Shown: in pieces, positions 1 to 7,389 of the stretch
Numbering within the stretch: position 1 is the first letter of the stretch
How the letters are laid out: each line of letters starts with the position of its first letter
NCBI GenBank assembly: GCA_026983815.1
Contig: JALSTJ010000333.1
Coordinates: 1-8,644, forward strand
Reading direction: 5' to 3'
DNA: 8,644 nucleotides
DNA from: Flavobacteriales bacterium
GTDB taxonomy: Bacteria; Bacteroidota; Bacteroidia; Flavobacteriales; Flavobacteriaceae
Translations under genes and position numbers: made by a program
The notes under the pieces: model-generated
What the model was told of the DNA's origin: nothing
The model's input: only the letters and a program-made list of their open reading frames with translations
Databases searched by the model: none

Positions 1-1277
1 ACGGTTTTGCCGATAAATTCTTGCATACGATACAAACTGTGTTTTTGTTGCAAATCTATAATTTCCCGTAGGCGTCGTAATTTTATATGATGTGGAACAT
101 CATCCGCCAATTTTTTGGCACCCAAAGTTCCGGGACGCACCGAATAGGCAAACATAAAACCGAAGTCGTATTTTACGTATTCCATCAATTCCAAAGTTTT
201 TTGGTGATCTTCTTCGGTTTCCGTGCTAAATCCGGCTATCATATCTTGCGAAATGGCACAATCGGGAATATATTTTCGGATATTATCTATAATTTCCTTG
301 TATTCTTCCACCGTGTGTTTTCGGTTCATCAATTCCAATATTCTATCACTCCCCGACTGAACCGGCAAATGGATGTGCTTGGCAATATTGGGATGTTTTG
401 CCATCGTTCGGATAACACCCAAACTGAAATCCTGCGGATTGGAAGTGGAAAACCTGATACGTATGCCGGGAAATTCGGTTGCCACTCTATCCAAAAGTTT
501 GGCAAAATCCACCGCATTTTTTCGGGCTTCATCACTTGCTTTGTCAAAATCTTTTTTTAATCCGCCGCCATACCAAAGATAACTGTCCACATTTTGTCCC
601 AAAAGCGTTACTTCTTTGAAATTTTTGTTTTGCAGTTCTTTTATTTCTCTGATAATGCTTTCAGGATCTCTACTGCGTTCACGTCCGCGGGTAAACGGAA
701 CGACACAAAAGGTGCACATATTATCACAACCGCGGGTAATGGAAACAAAAGCGGAAACACCATTGGAGTTCAAGCGAACCGGTTCGATATCGGCATAAGT
801 TTCTTCTTTGCTAAGCAATACGTTGATGGCTTTTCGTCCGTCTTCCAATTCGTTGATCAAATTGGGCAAATCTCGATATGCATCGGGACCCACTACCATA
901 TCTACCAATTTTTCCTCGTCCAATAGTTTTTCTTTCATACGTTCGGCCATACATCCCATTAAACCGATTTTGGTTTTGGGCTTGTTTTTTTTCAATCCAT
1001 TAAAGTGTTTTATACGATTTCTTACGGTGGTTTCGGCTTTTTCACGAATGGAACATGTATTGATCAATATCAAATCGGCTTCGTTCAAATCGGAAGTTGT
1101 ATTATATCCTTGTTTTGAAAGTATGGAAGCTACAATTTCCGAATCGTTCATATTCATTTGACAGCCATAGCTTTCTATATAAACTTTTTTATGATTAAAA
1201 GGATTTTGTCCGGCAATTAGACTTTTGCCTTGTAATTTTTCATCGATCTTTTTCGTTGTAGTTTCTCTATTCATCAT
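1..1277 (-). CDS. miaB: tRNA-2-methylthio-N6-dimethylallyladenosine synthase MiaB (3' end cut by window edge)
   Basis: MiaB is a cytoplasmic radical-SAM enzyme that adds a methylthio group to i6A37 of tRNAs reading UNN codons, after MiaA has prenylated the base. About 425 codons are visible with no internal stop. The N-terminal UPF0004 domain has the three cluster-binding cysteines C39 (SYGCQMN), C75 (NTCSIRE) and C109 (MGCMAER). The radical-SAM motif CxxxCxxC is at C184, C188 and C191 (TRGCDNMCTFC), followed by VPFTRGRERSR. The LPVQSGSD motif follows later in the radical-SAM domain. The remaining C-terminal part, expected to hold the TRAM domain, lies beyond base 1. Two ATG codons stand in tandem (1277 and 1274) and either could be the start; the -7 box at 1294-1301 fits both. 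The related enzymes MtaB and RimO are less likely, because the cysteine spacing and the VVPFTRGRERSR stretch match MiaB. The gene is divergent from the lipoprotein gene at 1381. Confidence 0.96.
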   Translation of the reverse strand, partial: MMNRETTTKKIDEKLQGKSLIAGQNPFNHKKVYIESYGCQMNMNDSEIVASILSKQGYNTTSDLNEADLILINTCSIREKAETTVRNRIKHFNGLKKNKPKTKIGLMGCMAERMKEKLLDEEKLVDMVVGPDAYRDLPNLINELEDGRKAINVLLSKEETYADIEPVRLNSNGVSAFVSITRGCDNMCTFCVVPFTRGRERSRDPESIIREIKELQNKNFKEVTLLGQNVDSYLWYGGGLKKDFDKASDEARKNAVDFAKLLDRVATEFPGIRIRFSTSNPQDFSLGVIRTMAKHPNIAKHIHLPVQSGSDRILELMNRKHTVEEYKEIIDNIRKYIPDCAISQDMIAGFSTETEEDHQKTLELMEYVKYDFGFMFAYSVRPGTLGAKKLADDVPHHIKLRRLREIIDLQQKHSLYRMQEFIGKT

Positions 1278-1293
1278 TTGAGATTAATTTATG

Positions 1294-1301
1294 CAAATAT
1301 A
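1294..1301 (-). promoter_or_regulatory. Bacteroidota -7 box for miaB
   Basis: On the minus strand these bases read TATATTTG, an exact match to the Bacteroidota -7 consensus TAnnTTTG. The box ends 16 bases before the first miaB ATG, so the leader would be very short. I see no convincing TTG/TTTG -33 element 17-23 bases upstream. Confidence 0.6.
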
Positions 1302-1353
1302 AAACTTATCGGGATATGTTCTAAATGTTACTCGTTATACTTATAAACTTTTG

Positions 1354-1361
1354 TATTTTTG
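1354..1361 (+). promoter_or_regulatory. Bacteroidota -7 box for the lipoprotein/barrel operon
   Basis: The bases read TATTTTTG, matching TAnnTTTG, and end 19 bases before the ATG at 1381. The position argues that translation starts at ATG 1381 and not at the in-frame TTG at 1351, which would lie upstream of the likely transcription start. No clear -33 element is visible. Confidence 0.5.
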
Positions 1362-1380
1362 TAAAATAGAATTTTTGGGC

Positions 1381-1914
1381 ATGAAACGTTTTTATACTTT
1401 ATTGTGGGGCTTTTTATTATTGTTTTCCTGCACAAAACCTCTGGATTTTGATCAAGCGAAAACTTTTGAAGCTTTTCCTGTTTTTGAAGGAGATATTTTT
1501 TATTTGGACTTACACAAGCCCAATTTAACTGATAATCAAGGAAATTTTAGAGAGACAATTTATGATACGTTGGATTTCGGTGTTTTTAAAGATCATAGCA
1601 CGAGAAATAATTTTATAAAAGCAGAGATTTATATCAAATATTCCAATAGTTTTCAAAGGCATTTTCTTACACATGTTTTTTATATAGATAACAACCAACA
1701 AATTGTTGAACAAGATAGTTTAGACATCCAACCCGCTACTTCTTCAATTGTTGAAGGTGAAAATATTTATGAATATTCCAAAGCTCTTAATCCCGAATTT
1801 GTCAATTTCAGGAAAATTGTTTTAAAAATCGATATTTATCCCGCCAACCTTCCTGTGGAAGATGAACTTTTACACATTCAATCCAAAGCAAAATTTTATA
1901 TAAGAGCGCATTAG
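1381..1914 (+). CDS. Small lipoprotein of unknown function (177 aa)
   Basis: I do not recognise the family. The N-terminus (MKRFYTLLWGFLLLFSC) is a lipoprotein signal peptide with lipobox LFSC, so Cys17 should be lipidated and the mature protein anchored in an envelope membrane. The mature part of about 160 residues has no further hydrophobic segment. It alternates short strand-like stretches (AEIYIKYS, LTHVFYID, IVLKIDIYPA) in a way that suggests a beta-sandwich-like fold; that is inference. ATG 1381 is chosen over the upstream TTG 1351 because the signal peptide begins there and the -7 box at 1354-1361 would fall inside the longer version. The stop codon lies 3 bases before the next gene, so the two are very probably co-transcribed and may act together at the outer membrane. 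No obvious lipoprotein export signal rich in Lys/Asp/Glu follows Cys17, so the side of the membrane it faces is unclear. Confidence 0.85.
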   Translation: MKRFYTLLWGFLLLFSCTKPLDFDQAKTFEAFPVFEGDIFYLDLHKPNLTDNQGNFRETIYDTLDFGVFKDHSTRNNFIKAEIYIKYSNSFQRHFLTHVFYIDNNQQIVEQDSLDIQPATSSIVEGENIYEYSKALNPEFVNFRKIVLKIDIYPANLPVEDELLHIQSKAKFYIRAH

Positions 1915-1917
1915 ATT

Positions 1918-3279
1918 ATGAACAGATTTTTAATTTTATTGTTTTGGGTAAATTTTTCCCTGTCGGCTCAATTTCATCCTTTGGAATATGATTTTGAAAG
2001 TTTTGCTCATTCTTTATCTTATAATCCGGGAATTAAATATCCTTATGAAAAACTTTTTTCTGTTCCTTTGCTTGGAAATTCAGAAATTTTTATGGGAAAC
2101 AGCGGTTTTAGCTTAGCAGACTTGTTTTCGCAAGGAGGAAATTTTAATGAAAAACTCTATCAAACTGTTCATCAATTGAAAAATACAGATTTTTTCACCG
2201 CTCATTATCATCAGGAACTTTTTACATATGGTTGGACTGACGATTTGGAACGGTTTAAATATATCGGAATGTATTGGGATTTTGACCATTTTAATACTGT
2301 TCCCGGAGATTTTATTCAGCTGGGGTTGGACGGAAATGCATCACACTTGCAAGATGTTTATGACCTTCGATTTCTTTCTACACGAACGGAATTTGTTCAA
2401 ACCATTTATTATGGAATGAACAAACAAGCCAATTGGCAATTGAATGTGGGTTATCGCATTAAATTATATTCCGGAATTGTAAATGGGCAAAGCGTTGGAA
2501 ATCATGGAAAATTTTACACCAACGAAGGGGAAAACAATTATTATGCACATCATTTGGACAATATTAATTTGAATGTATATTCTTCAAGTTTTAGTAATAA
2601 TCCAACAACTTCTGAAATTGTCAATAAATTCCTATTTAGTAAAAATTTCGGGCCAGGTTTGGATTTGGGCTTAACTTATAAATATACTGATAGATTACAA
2701 TTATCCGCTTCATTATTGGATCTGGGTTTTATTTATTACACTTCCAAAATCAGAAATTACAAAGTCCAAGGTTCTTATATTTTTGAAGGAGCGCATGTTG
2801 AATTTCCAGAAAATTCGGTAATTAATTATTGGACACAAATCAAGAACGATTTTAATAAAAAAATAAAATCCGGAGAAAATAAGCAAAACTATATTTCTTG
2901 GCGTCCTACTTCTTTTTATGTAGGATTAAAGTATGGGTTGGAAGATTTGAAACATCCGAAATGTGAAGATTTTTTAAACATAAAAGATAACTATACTTCT
3001 TTTTTAGGGGCTATTGGATTTTATCAATACAGACCTTTTCAAAGCATTTACTGGGGGGCTAGTTTATACTACCAGAAAAAATGGTCAAAGTTTTTTCACA
3101 CCAAAATCAATTTTACGGCTGACAATTTCGGTTATACTTCTCTTGGAGCGGCTATGGTATTAAACATCAAAAGATTTCAATTTTATATTGCGGCAGATAA
3201 TTTAATCGGATTATCCGATTTGAGTGCTTCAAAGAAACAGTCCGTAAATATGGGAATCAACATTATTCAGTTTCGATAA
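1918..3279 (+). CDS. Probable outer-membrane beta-barrel protein, DUF5723-like (453 aa)
   Basis: A signal peptide with a probable cut after Ala17 (SLSA|Q) is followed by a long mature region with no transmembrane helices. It has many aromatic, alternating strand-like segments (WQLNVGYRIKLYSG, LDLGLTYKYTDRLQLSASLLDLGFIY, FQFYIAADNLIG) and ends in a strand-like stretch (SVNMGINIIQFR). The early part (SYNPGIKYPYEKLFSVPLLG, then GNSGFSLADLF) resembles the start of DUF5723 proteins of Bacteroidota, which are predicted outer-membrane barrels of unknown role. That assignment is from memory of the pattern and needs a profile search. The gene sits 3 bases after the lipoprotein gene, so a barrel-lipoprotein partnership is plausible but inferred. 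It converges with the antiporter gene, with only 2 bases between the stops and no space for a separate terminator. No catalytic motif is visible. Confidence 0.75.
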   Translation: MNRFLILLFWVNFSLSAQFHPLEYDFESFAHSLSYNPGIKYPYEKLFSVPLLGNSEIFMGNSGFSLADLFSQGGNFNEKLYQTVHQLKNTDFFTAHYHQELFTYGWTDDLERFKYIGMYWDFDHFNTVPGDFIQLGLDGNASHLQDVYDLRFLSTRTEFVQTIYYGMNKQANWQLNVGYRIKLYSGIVNGQSVGNHGKFYTNEGENNYYAHHLDNINLNVYSSSFSNNPTTSEIVNKFLFSKNFGPGLDLGLTYKYTDRLQLSASLLDLGFIYYTSKIRNYKVQGSYIFEGAHVEFPENSVINYWTQIKNDFNKKIKSGENKQNYISWRPTSFYVGLKYGLEDLKHPKCEDFLNIKDNYTSFLGAIGFYQYRPFQSIYWGASLYYQKKWSKFFHTKINFTADNFGYTSLGAAMVLNIKRFQFYIAADNLIGLSDLSASKKQSVNMGINIIQFR

Positions 3280-3281
3280 AT

Positions 3282-4235
3282 TCAACTGACCACAAAATAC
3301 ATATAAGCCAAGTAAATTAAAACATAAGCAGTTCCTTTCCACCACCCGATTTTATGTCGTTTGGGAAGTAACGCAAAAGGTATTAGAATACCTGCGATTA
3401 ACAACATCCAAATAATATCAGAATTTATCAATTTTAAATCAGTTACATGAATGGGTTTTATCATAGCGGTAATCCCCAAAACCGAACCTATATTGAAAAT
3501 ATTCGAACCGATTAAATTTCCCAATGACAAATCTTTTTCCTTTTTTAGTGCGGAAATAACGGAAGCCGCCAATTCGGGAATACTTGTTCCGATAGCTACA
3601 ATACTTACCCCGATTATTCTTTCGCTAACCCCTAAATATTTTGCCAACTCAACGGCTCCTTTTACCAAAAGTTCAGAGCCCGCCCAAAGAGCAAAACCGC
3701 CGAACGATAACCATAACAAAATTCTAAAAATTGAAGATTGTTCAACATCTTCATCAATTTCATCCAATTCGTCCAAATCTATTTCTCCTCCCAGAGATGA
3801 ATTTTTGATTAGTGCATATACAAAAATAATAAGCAATAAAAATAGTATCAACCCCTCGGCAAAACTCAATACCAAATCATTTTTCAAAAACCAATAAACC
3901 AATATGGACATCAAAATCATTACAGGTATATTAAATTTATAGGAAACTTTTTTGATATAAATGGGCGTAAGAATAGCTGTAATGCCCAAAACTAAAGCGA
4001 TATTCGCAATATTGGAACCTACAACATTACTCAAAGCTAAATCCGGATGCCCGGCAATTGCAGCATTAATGCTAACCAATAATTCAGGCAAAGAAGTAGC
4101 AAAAGAAACAACTGTCATCCCAATGACAATACGTGATAATCTGAATTTTAAGGAAAGTGCTACAGAAGCTTTTACCAAATATTCACCTCCTACAACAAGT
4201 AAAACAATTCCGGCAATCAAATAAAAAATAGACAT
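3282..4235 (-). CDS. Calcium/sodium antiporter, CaCA family (YrbG-like, 317 aa)
   Basis: This is an inner-membrane exchanger that uses cation gradients to move calcium. The length and the two inverted alpha-repeats are typical of bacterial CaCA proteins such as YrbG and NCX_Mj. Alpha-1 has ATSLPELL (T47, S48, E51) and GSNIAN (S74, N78). Alpha-2 has GTSIPELAAS (T217, S218, E221) and GSNIFN (S244, N248). These line up with the ion ligands of NCX_Mj, except that N248 stands where NCX_Mj has Asp240. About ten hydrophobic helices are visible. The two halves are joined by an acidic loop at 151-166 with ten Asp/Glu residues. Translation starts at the ATG ending at 4235, 18 bases after a TAnnTTTG box. 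Transcription from the upstream tRNA gene should be blocked by the hairpin at 4292-4318. The in vivo substrate (Ca2+ with Na+, H+ or K+) cannot be read from sequence. Confidence 0.93.
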   Translation of the reverse strand: MSIFYLIAGIVLLVVGGEYLVKASVALSLKFRLSRIVIGMTVVSFATSLPELLVSINAAIAGHPDLALSNVVGSNIANIALVLGITAILTPIYIKKVSYKFNIPVMILMSILVYWFLKNDLVLSFAEGLILFLLLIIFVYALIKNSSLGGEIDLDELDEIDEDVEQSSIFRILLWLSFGGFALWAGSELLVKGAVELAKYLGVSERIIGVSIVAIGTSIPELAASVISALKKEKDLSLGNLIGSNIFNIGSVLGITAMIKPIHVTDLKLINSDIIWMLLIAGILIPFALLPKRHKIGWWKGTAYVLIYLAYMYFVVS

Positions 4236-4253
4236 AAAATTGAATTTTCGTTA

Positions 4254-4261
4254 CAAAAATA
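4254..4261 (-). promoter_or_regulatory. Bacteroidota -7 box for the antiporter gene
   Basis: The minus strand reads TATTTTTG, matching TAnnTTTG, 18 bases upstream of the antiporter ATG. It lies after the tRNA terminator hairpin, so it would give the antiporter its own transcript. The upstream sequence is T-rich without a well-placed TTTG. Confidence 0.5.
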
Positions 4262-4291
4262 CAAAAACAAAAGAAATAGTATTTAAAAAAG

Positions 4292-4318
4292 AAAAGCCAC
4301 TCAAAATAAGTGGCTTTT
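4292..4318 (-). terminator. Rho-independent terminator of tRNA-Phe
   Basis: A perfect 10-bp inverted repeat (AAAAGCCACT and AGTGGCTTTT) encloses a 7-base loop. On the minus strand the stem begins 4 bases after the tRNA 3' end. The U-tract is formed by the end of the stem and the T run just beyond it. The hairpin is nearly symmetric and could stop transcription in either direction. It separates the tRNA from the antiporter gene. Confidence 0.85.
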
Positions 4319-4322
4319 TCTG

Positions 4323-4395
4323 TGGTACCTCGCAGAATCGAACTGCGGACACAAGGATTTTCAGTCCTTTGCTCTACCAACTGAGCTAAGGTACC
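4323..4395 (-). tRNA. trnF: tRNA-Phe (anticodon GAA)
   Basis: The minus strand folds into a complete 73-nt cloverleaf. The acceptor stem pairs GGTACCT with AGGTACC and is followed by discriminator A73. The D arm is GCTC/GAGC with loop AGTTGGTA. The anticodon stem is AAGGA/TCCTT with loop CTGAAAA, giving anticodon GAA at 34-36. The variable loop is GTGTC, and the T arm is CGCAG/CTGCG with loop TTCGATT. The 3' CCA is not encoded, so it must be added by the CCA-adding enzyme. A36-A37-A38 in the loop is the recognition signal for MiaA and MiaB, the second of which is encoded at the left of this window. The gene is a single transcription unit with its own promoter and terminator. Confidence 0.98.
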
Positions 4396-4411
4396 CCGTT
4401 GTTTGCGAGTG

Positions 4412-4440
4412 CAAATATACAAAAAATTTATTTTGACAAA
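4412..4440 (-). promoter_or_regulatory. Promoter of tRNA-Phe
   Basis: On the minus strand a TTTG at 4440-4437 is followed after 17 bases by TATATTTG at 4419-4412, an exact TAnnTTTG -7 box. A second TTTG at 4444-4441 gives the alternative spacing of 21. The -7 box ends 16 bases before the mature tRNA 5' end, which leaves a short leader for RNase P to remove. This is the best complete -33/-7 pair in the window. Confidence 0.8.
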
Positions 4441-4464
4441 CAAAAATGTAAATTATTTTTTATC

Positions 4465-4491
4465 TTGCATAAAGTTCTGTTCTAACATTTG
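4465..4491 (+). promoter_or_regulatory. Possible weak promoter of the hybrid sensor gene
   Basis: TTG at 4465-4467 is followed by TAACATTTG at 4483-4491, which is a -7 box with one extra base between TA and TTTG. The match is imperfect and the spacing is short, so this is tentative. The region 4441-4527 shows no better candidate on the plus strand. The leader to ATG 4528 would be about 30 bases. Confidence 0.3.
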
Positions 4492-4527
4492 AGGGGTAGT
4501 TATCAATCGAAGTAAAAAGCTTAATTG

Positions 4528-7323
4528 ATGAAAAATTTAAAATATTTATTTTTTTCGGTTTTATTGTTTTTTATTGTTTTTTCTAATTCGCAGGAAAACA
4601 GGTTTTTTGTATTATCCCAAAAAGATTCGTTTTATACCGTTCCTCATAATAAAATTTATTCTTTGAAGAATCTTTCCCGTAAATTTCACTTGCAGGAATT
4701 GCTTAACAAAAGTATTAATGATAATCGGAGGTTTACCAAAAATCCGAACCTGAATTTGTGGAAAGAGTTTTTTGTTCAACCGAAGGGTAGCGGAAAATAT
4801 ATAGCTTTATATTTTAAAAATATTGAAATAGGAAATTTACATATTCCTTACAAAAACGGGAAATATATTCAAAATCCGTTGGGTTTTATCAATCCTGAAA
4901 CCTCCCGTTATAACCTTCAAACAAAAAATCTTGTGGTCATCCCGTTTGATTCAATTGATTTTTCAAAAGCTTTCCTTTATAACTATAAAATGATTTCCTT
5001 CAAAGGTTTAAAGTCGGAAGTTACTCCTCAAATACTCATCACGAATAATAAAAATATGATCAAAGGTTATTTTCCGGTTGATAAAGATTTTATTCAATCC
5101 GGTTTTTATACTGCAATTTTTTTGTTTTCATTTTTGATGTTTTTTATCGCTTTTTTAATTACCAAAAACAAAAATTATCTGTTTTATAGTCTGTATTTGA
5201 TTTGTATAACTCTCATTTTTGCTATAAAAATTCCGTATATTTCAAGTTTTGCCCTAAAATTTCATCCCAAAGCGGTTTATGTTTTGGATCTTTTATTTCA
5301 AGTTTTGGGAACAGTATTTTATTTTTATTTTGCCATACATTTTTTACGGCTCAAACAAAAAAATCAAAAACTATACGGATTTGCTCGCTTATTTGTTGTA
5401 GCAAGTTTGGCTTATGCTCTTTTGATTCCTGTTTTTTCAATATCGGATTCGCATATATTGATAAATCATAAGATTTTTTTACTTTACACCTTGATTTTTG
5501 CAGTTATCGGAACATTTTATTCGGTTTATTTACTGATGAATAAATCCACTCTAACCGATAAAGTAATTATTTTCGGTGCTTTTTTACTATTAATTTCTCA
5601 TTTGAATACCATTTTGACTCATAATTATACCGTTTTCTTAAATATTGCAGTTTTTGAAATCATTTTGTTTTTTATGGTCATCAGCTATTTGAATAAGCAG
5701 ACCCTTATGAAAAATATCAAAAACGAGATAGCTTTGGAGTTTGAGAAAACCAAAAAAGAAAACTTGATTGAAATCAATAAAATCAAATCCTCTTTTATTG
5801 CCAATATTTCACACGAATTCCGAACCCCTCTTACAATTATTACCGGAATTTCCACACAATTAAAAAATGTTTTATCCAATGAAGAAGACCGCAAGAAAAT
5901 AGATATTATTAATCGCAATTCCAATCGACTTTTGAGCTTAATCAATCAACTTTTGGATATATCAAAAATCGATGCCGGATATTTTGTTTTAAAGATTTCG
6001 AATCATAATTTTACTCATTTTGTAAACCCCATTATTGAAAGTTTTGATTATTTAGCCAAACAAAAAGAAATCAATTTTAAATGGATCATCAAATGTCCTC
6101 AAAAGAATATTTGGTTTGATAGGGATGCTTTGGAAAAAATACTTTCCAATTTATTATCGAATTCCGTTAAATATACCCATCCGAAAGGTGAAATCAAACT
6201 TCATATCGGTTGTAATACCAAATATTTGGAAATCCTTATACAAGATACCGGAGAAAAGCTTACCCCGGAAGAGTTAAACAAGATTTTTGAACGTTTTTAT
6301 CAAAAAGATATAAATGCAGAAGGTGTAGGTTTGGGATTGGCATTAATCAAAGAGCTTGTTCATCTACACAAAGGAACTATCACTGCCAAAAGCGAAAGAA
6401 AATGGACAACTTTTCAAGTAAAAATACCCATTGATAAAGAATCTTATTCCGAAAATGAAATTTATTGCATCAAAGAAAAAGAAAACAAATTTTTAGATGT
6501 TGAAAATAATGAAGTTGAAAATTGTAACGAAAACAGTCAAACCGAAACAAAACATACCAAAAATAAGCCCTTGGTTTTAATTGTGGACGATAACCAAGAG
6601 ATTCTGAATTATGTTACCGATATCCTAAAAGACCGATATAATATTATCAAAGCAAAAAACGGAGAGGAAGGCATTCGTAAAGCCGTAAAAAAGATTCCCG
6701 ATCTTATCATAAGTGATGTAATGATGCCCCAAATTGACGGGTTTGAATTGTGTAAAAGTCTTAAAAACAATTTTATTACCAGTCATATTCCCATAATATT
6801 GCTTACGGCAAAAGCCGGTGTAAAAAACAAAATCGAAGGCACCAAGTGCGGAGCCGATGACTATATTACCAAACCCTTTAATGAAGAACTTTTACAAATA
6901 AAAGTGGAAAATCTTTTGAACGAAAGGCAAAAATTAAAAGAAAGATATTCCCGTGTCCAAAGAAAAGACATCATTGAACTGGCTGATAATAATACCGATG
7001 AACAATTTTTGAGACAAATTGACCAAGTTTTAAACAAATATCTGTTAGATAGCTCTTTTACCGCTTCCGATTTTGCCAAAATACTCAATGTCAGCCGGAT
7101 GCAATTACACAGAAAATTAAAAGCAACCACAGGTTTAAGTACCACCGAATTTATTCGCTCTCAAAGACTTAAAAAAGCCACCGAAATTATCAAACGCTCC
7201 AATATCACGATTTCCGAAGTATGTTACGAAGTCGGTTTTAACAATCCTGCTTATTTCAGCAAATGTTTTAAGGAAGTTTTCGGTTGCTCTCCTACGGAAT
7301 ATGCTTCCAAATTTAAAAATTAA
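4528..7323 (+). CDS. Hybrid two-component sensor kinase/response regulator with AraC-type output (7TMR-DISM, HisKA, HATPase, REC, HTH; 931 aa)
   Basis: A single polypeptide senses an outside signal and binds DNA. A signal peptide (1-21) leads into an extracytoplasmic region of about 165 residues that resembles 7TMR-DISMED2. Seven hydrophobic helices follow (about 193-390), then a charged coiled-coil stretch (about 394-420). The HisKA domain has the H-box SHEFRTPL with phospho-acceptor His429. The HATPase domain has N545 in the N-box, DTGEKL at 573-578 and GVGLGL at 599-604. An Asn/Glu-rich linker (about 639-680) leads to a REC domain with D687, D688, phospho-acceptor D730, T760 and K782. The C-terminal 100 residues are an AraC-type double helix-turn-helix, with GF at 903-904, YF at 909-910, G919, P922 and Y925. 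This differs from polysaccharide-utilisation HTCS proteins, which carry a periplasmic beta-propeller. The second Gly of the G1 box (DTGxG) is replaced by Lys577. ATG 4528 is preferred to the in-frame TTG at 4525. The likely targets are the secreted-protein genes just downstream. Confidence 0.95.
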   Translation: MKNLKYLFFSVLLFFIVFSNSQENRFFVLSQKDSFYTVPHNKIYSLKNLSRKFHLQELLNKSINDNRRFTKNPNLNLWKEFFVQPKGSGKYIALYFKNIEIGNLHIPYKNGKYIQNPLGFINPETSRYNLQTKNLVVIPFDSIDFSKAFLYNYKMISFKGLKSEVTPQILITNNKNMIKGYFPVDKDFIQSGFYTAIFLFSFLMFFIAFLITKNKNYLFYSLYLICITLIFAIKIPYISSFALKFHPKAVYVLDLLFQVLGTVFYFYFAIHFLRLKQKNQKLYGFARLFVVASLAYALLIPVFSISDSHILINHKIFLLYTLIFAVIGTFYSVYLLMNKSTLTDKVIIFGAFLLLISHLNTILTHNYTVFLNIAVFEIILFFMVISYLNKQTLMKNIKNEIALEFEKTKKENLIEINKIKSSFIANISHEFRTPLTIITGISTQLKNVLSNEEDRKKIDIINRNSNRLLSLINQLLDISKIDAGYFVLKISNHNFTHFVNPIIESFDYLAKQKEINFKWIIKCPQKNIWFDRDALEKILSNLLSNSVKYTHPKGEIKLHIGCNTKYLEILIQDTGEKLTPEELNKIFERFYQKDINAEGVGLGLALIKELVHLHKGTITAKSERKWTTFQVKIPIDKESYSENEIYCIKEKENKFLDVENNEVENCNENSQTETKHTKNKPLVLIVDDNQEILNYVTDILKDRYNIIKAKNGEEGIRKAVKKIPDLIISDVMMPQIDGFELCKSLKNNFITSHIPIILLTAKAGVKNKIEGTKCGADDYITKPFNEELLQIKVENLLNERQKLKERYSRVQRKDIIELADNNTDEQFLRQIDQVLNKYLLDSSFTASDFAKILNVSRMQLHRKLKATTGLSTTEFIRSQRLKKATEIIKRSNITISEVCYEVGFNNPAYFSKCFKEVFGCSPTEYASKFKN

Positions 7324-7331
7324 ATTAAAAA

Positions 7332-7366
7332 TTTTACATATCTGATTAAGATTGTTACATATGAGA
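7332..7366 (+). promoter_or_regulatory. Candidate AraC-type operator: direct repeat with 21-bp period
   Basis: Two copies of TnTTACATATnnGA lie at 7332-7345 and 7353-7366, exactly 21 bases apart, with the core TTACATAT identical. Twenty-one bases is two helical turns, the spacing of half-sites bound by AraC-family activators. The downstream copy ends 23 bases before the -7 box at 7390, so it covers the place of the -33 element. The regulator ending at 7323 has an AraC-type DNA-binding domain and is the obvious candidate to bind here. The octamer also occurs at 2222-2229 and 4837-4844 inside genes, so the spacing and position, not the word itself, carry the argument. Confidence 0.5.
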
Positions 7367-7389
7367 AAGTCCTTTGCCGACCTTCCTTC

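Noticed and set aside
87..1161. Several plus-strand open frames (for example 87-560, 594-926, 808-1161)
   Set aside because: They lie opposite miaB, whose minus-strand frame is intact and carries all six cluster cysteines. Their translations show no recognisable domain.
1351..1380. Ten-codon N-terminal extension of the lipoprotein from TTG 1351
   Set aside because: The extension overlaps the -7 box TATTTTTG and would place ten extra residues before a normal lipoprotein signal peptide.
3451..4224. Plus-strand open frames opposite the antiporter (3451-3897, 3961-4224)
   Set aside because: They are shadows of the antiporter gene, whose two alpha-repeats establish the coding strand.
4183..4443. 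Minus-strand open frame of 86 codons across the tRNA
   Set aside because: It runs through the tRNA-Phe gene, its promoter and its terminator, and its predicted protein is only a translation of those elements.
5202..5471. Overlapping open frame inside the sensor gene, and the minus-strand frames 5685-5945 and 6861-7145
   Set aside because: All fall within continuous, domain-bearing sequence of the hybrid regulator and show no independent start signals or motifs.
7310..7335. A/T-only near-palindrome at the end of the hybrid regulator gene, considered as a terminator
   Set aside because: It has no G+C-rich stem and would not form a stable terminator hairpin; it looks like AT-rich background around the stop codon.
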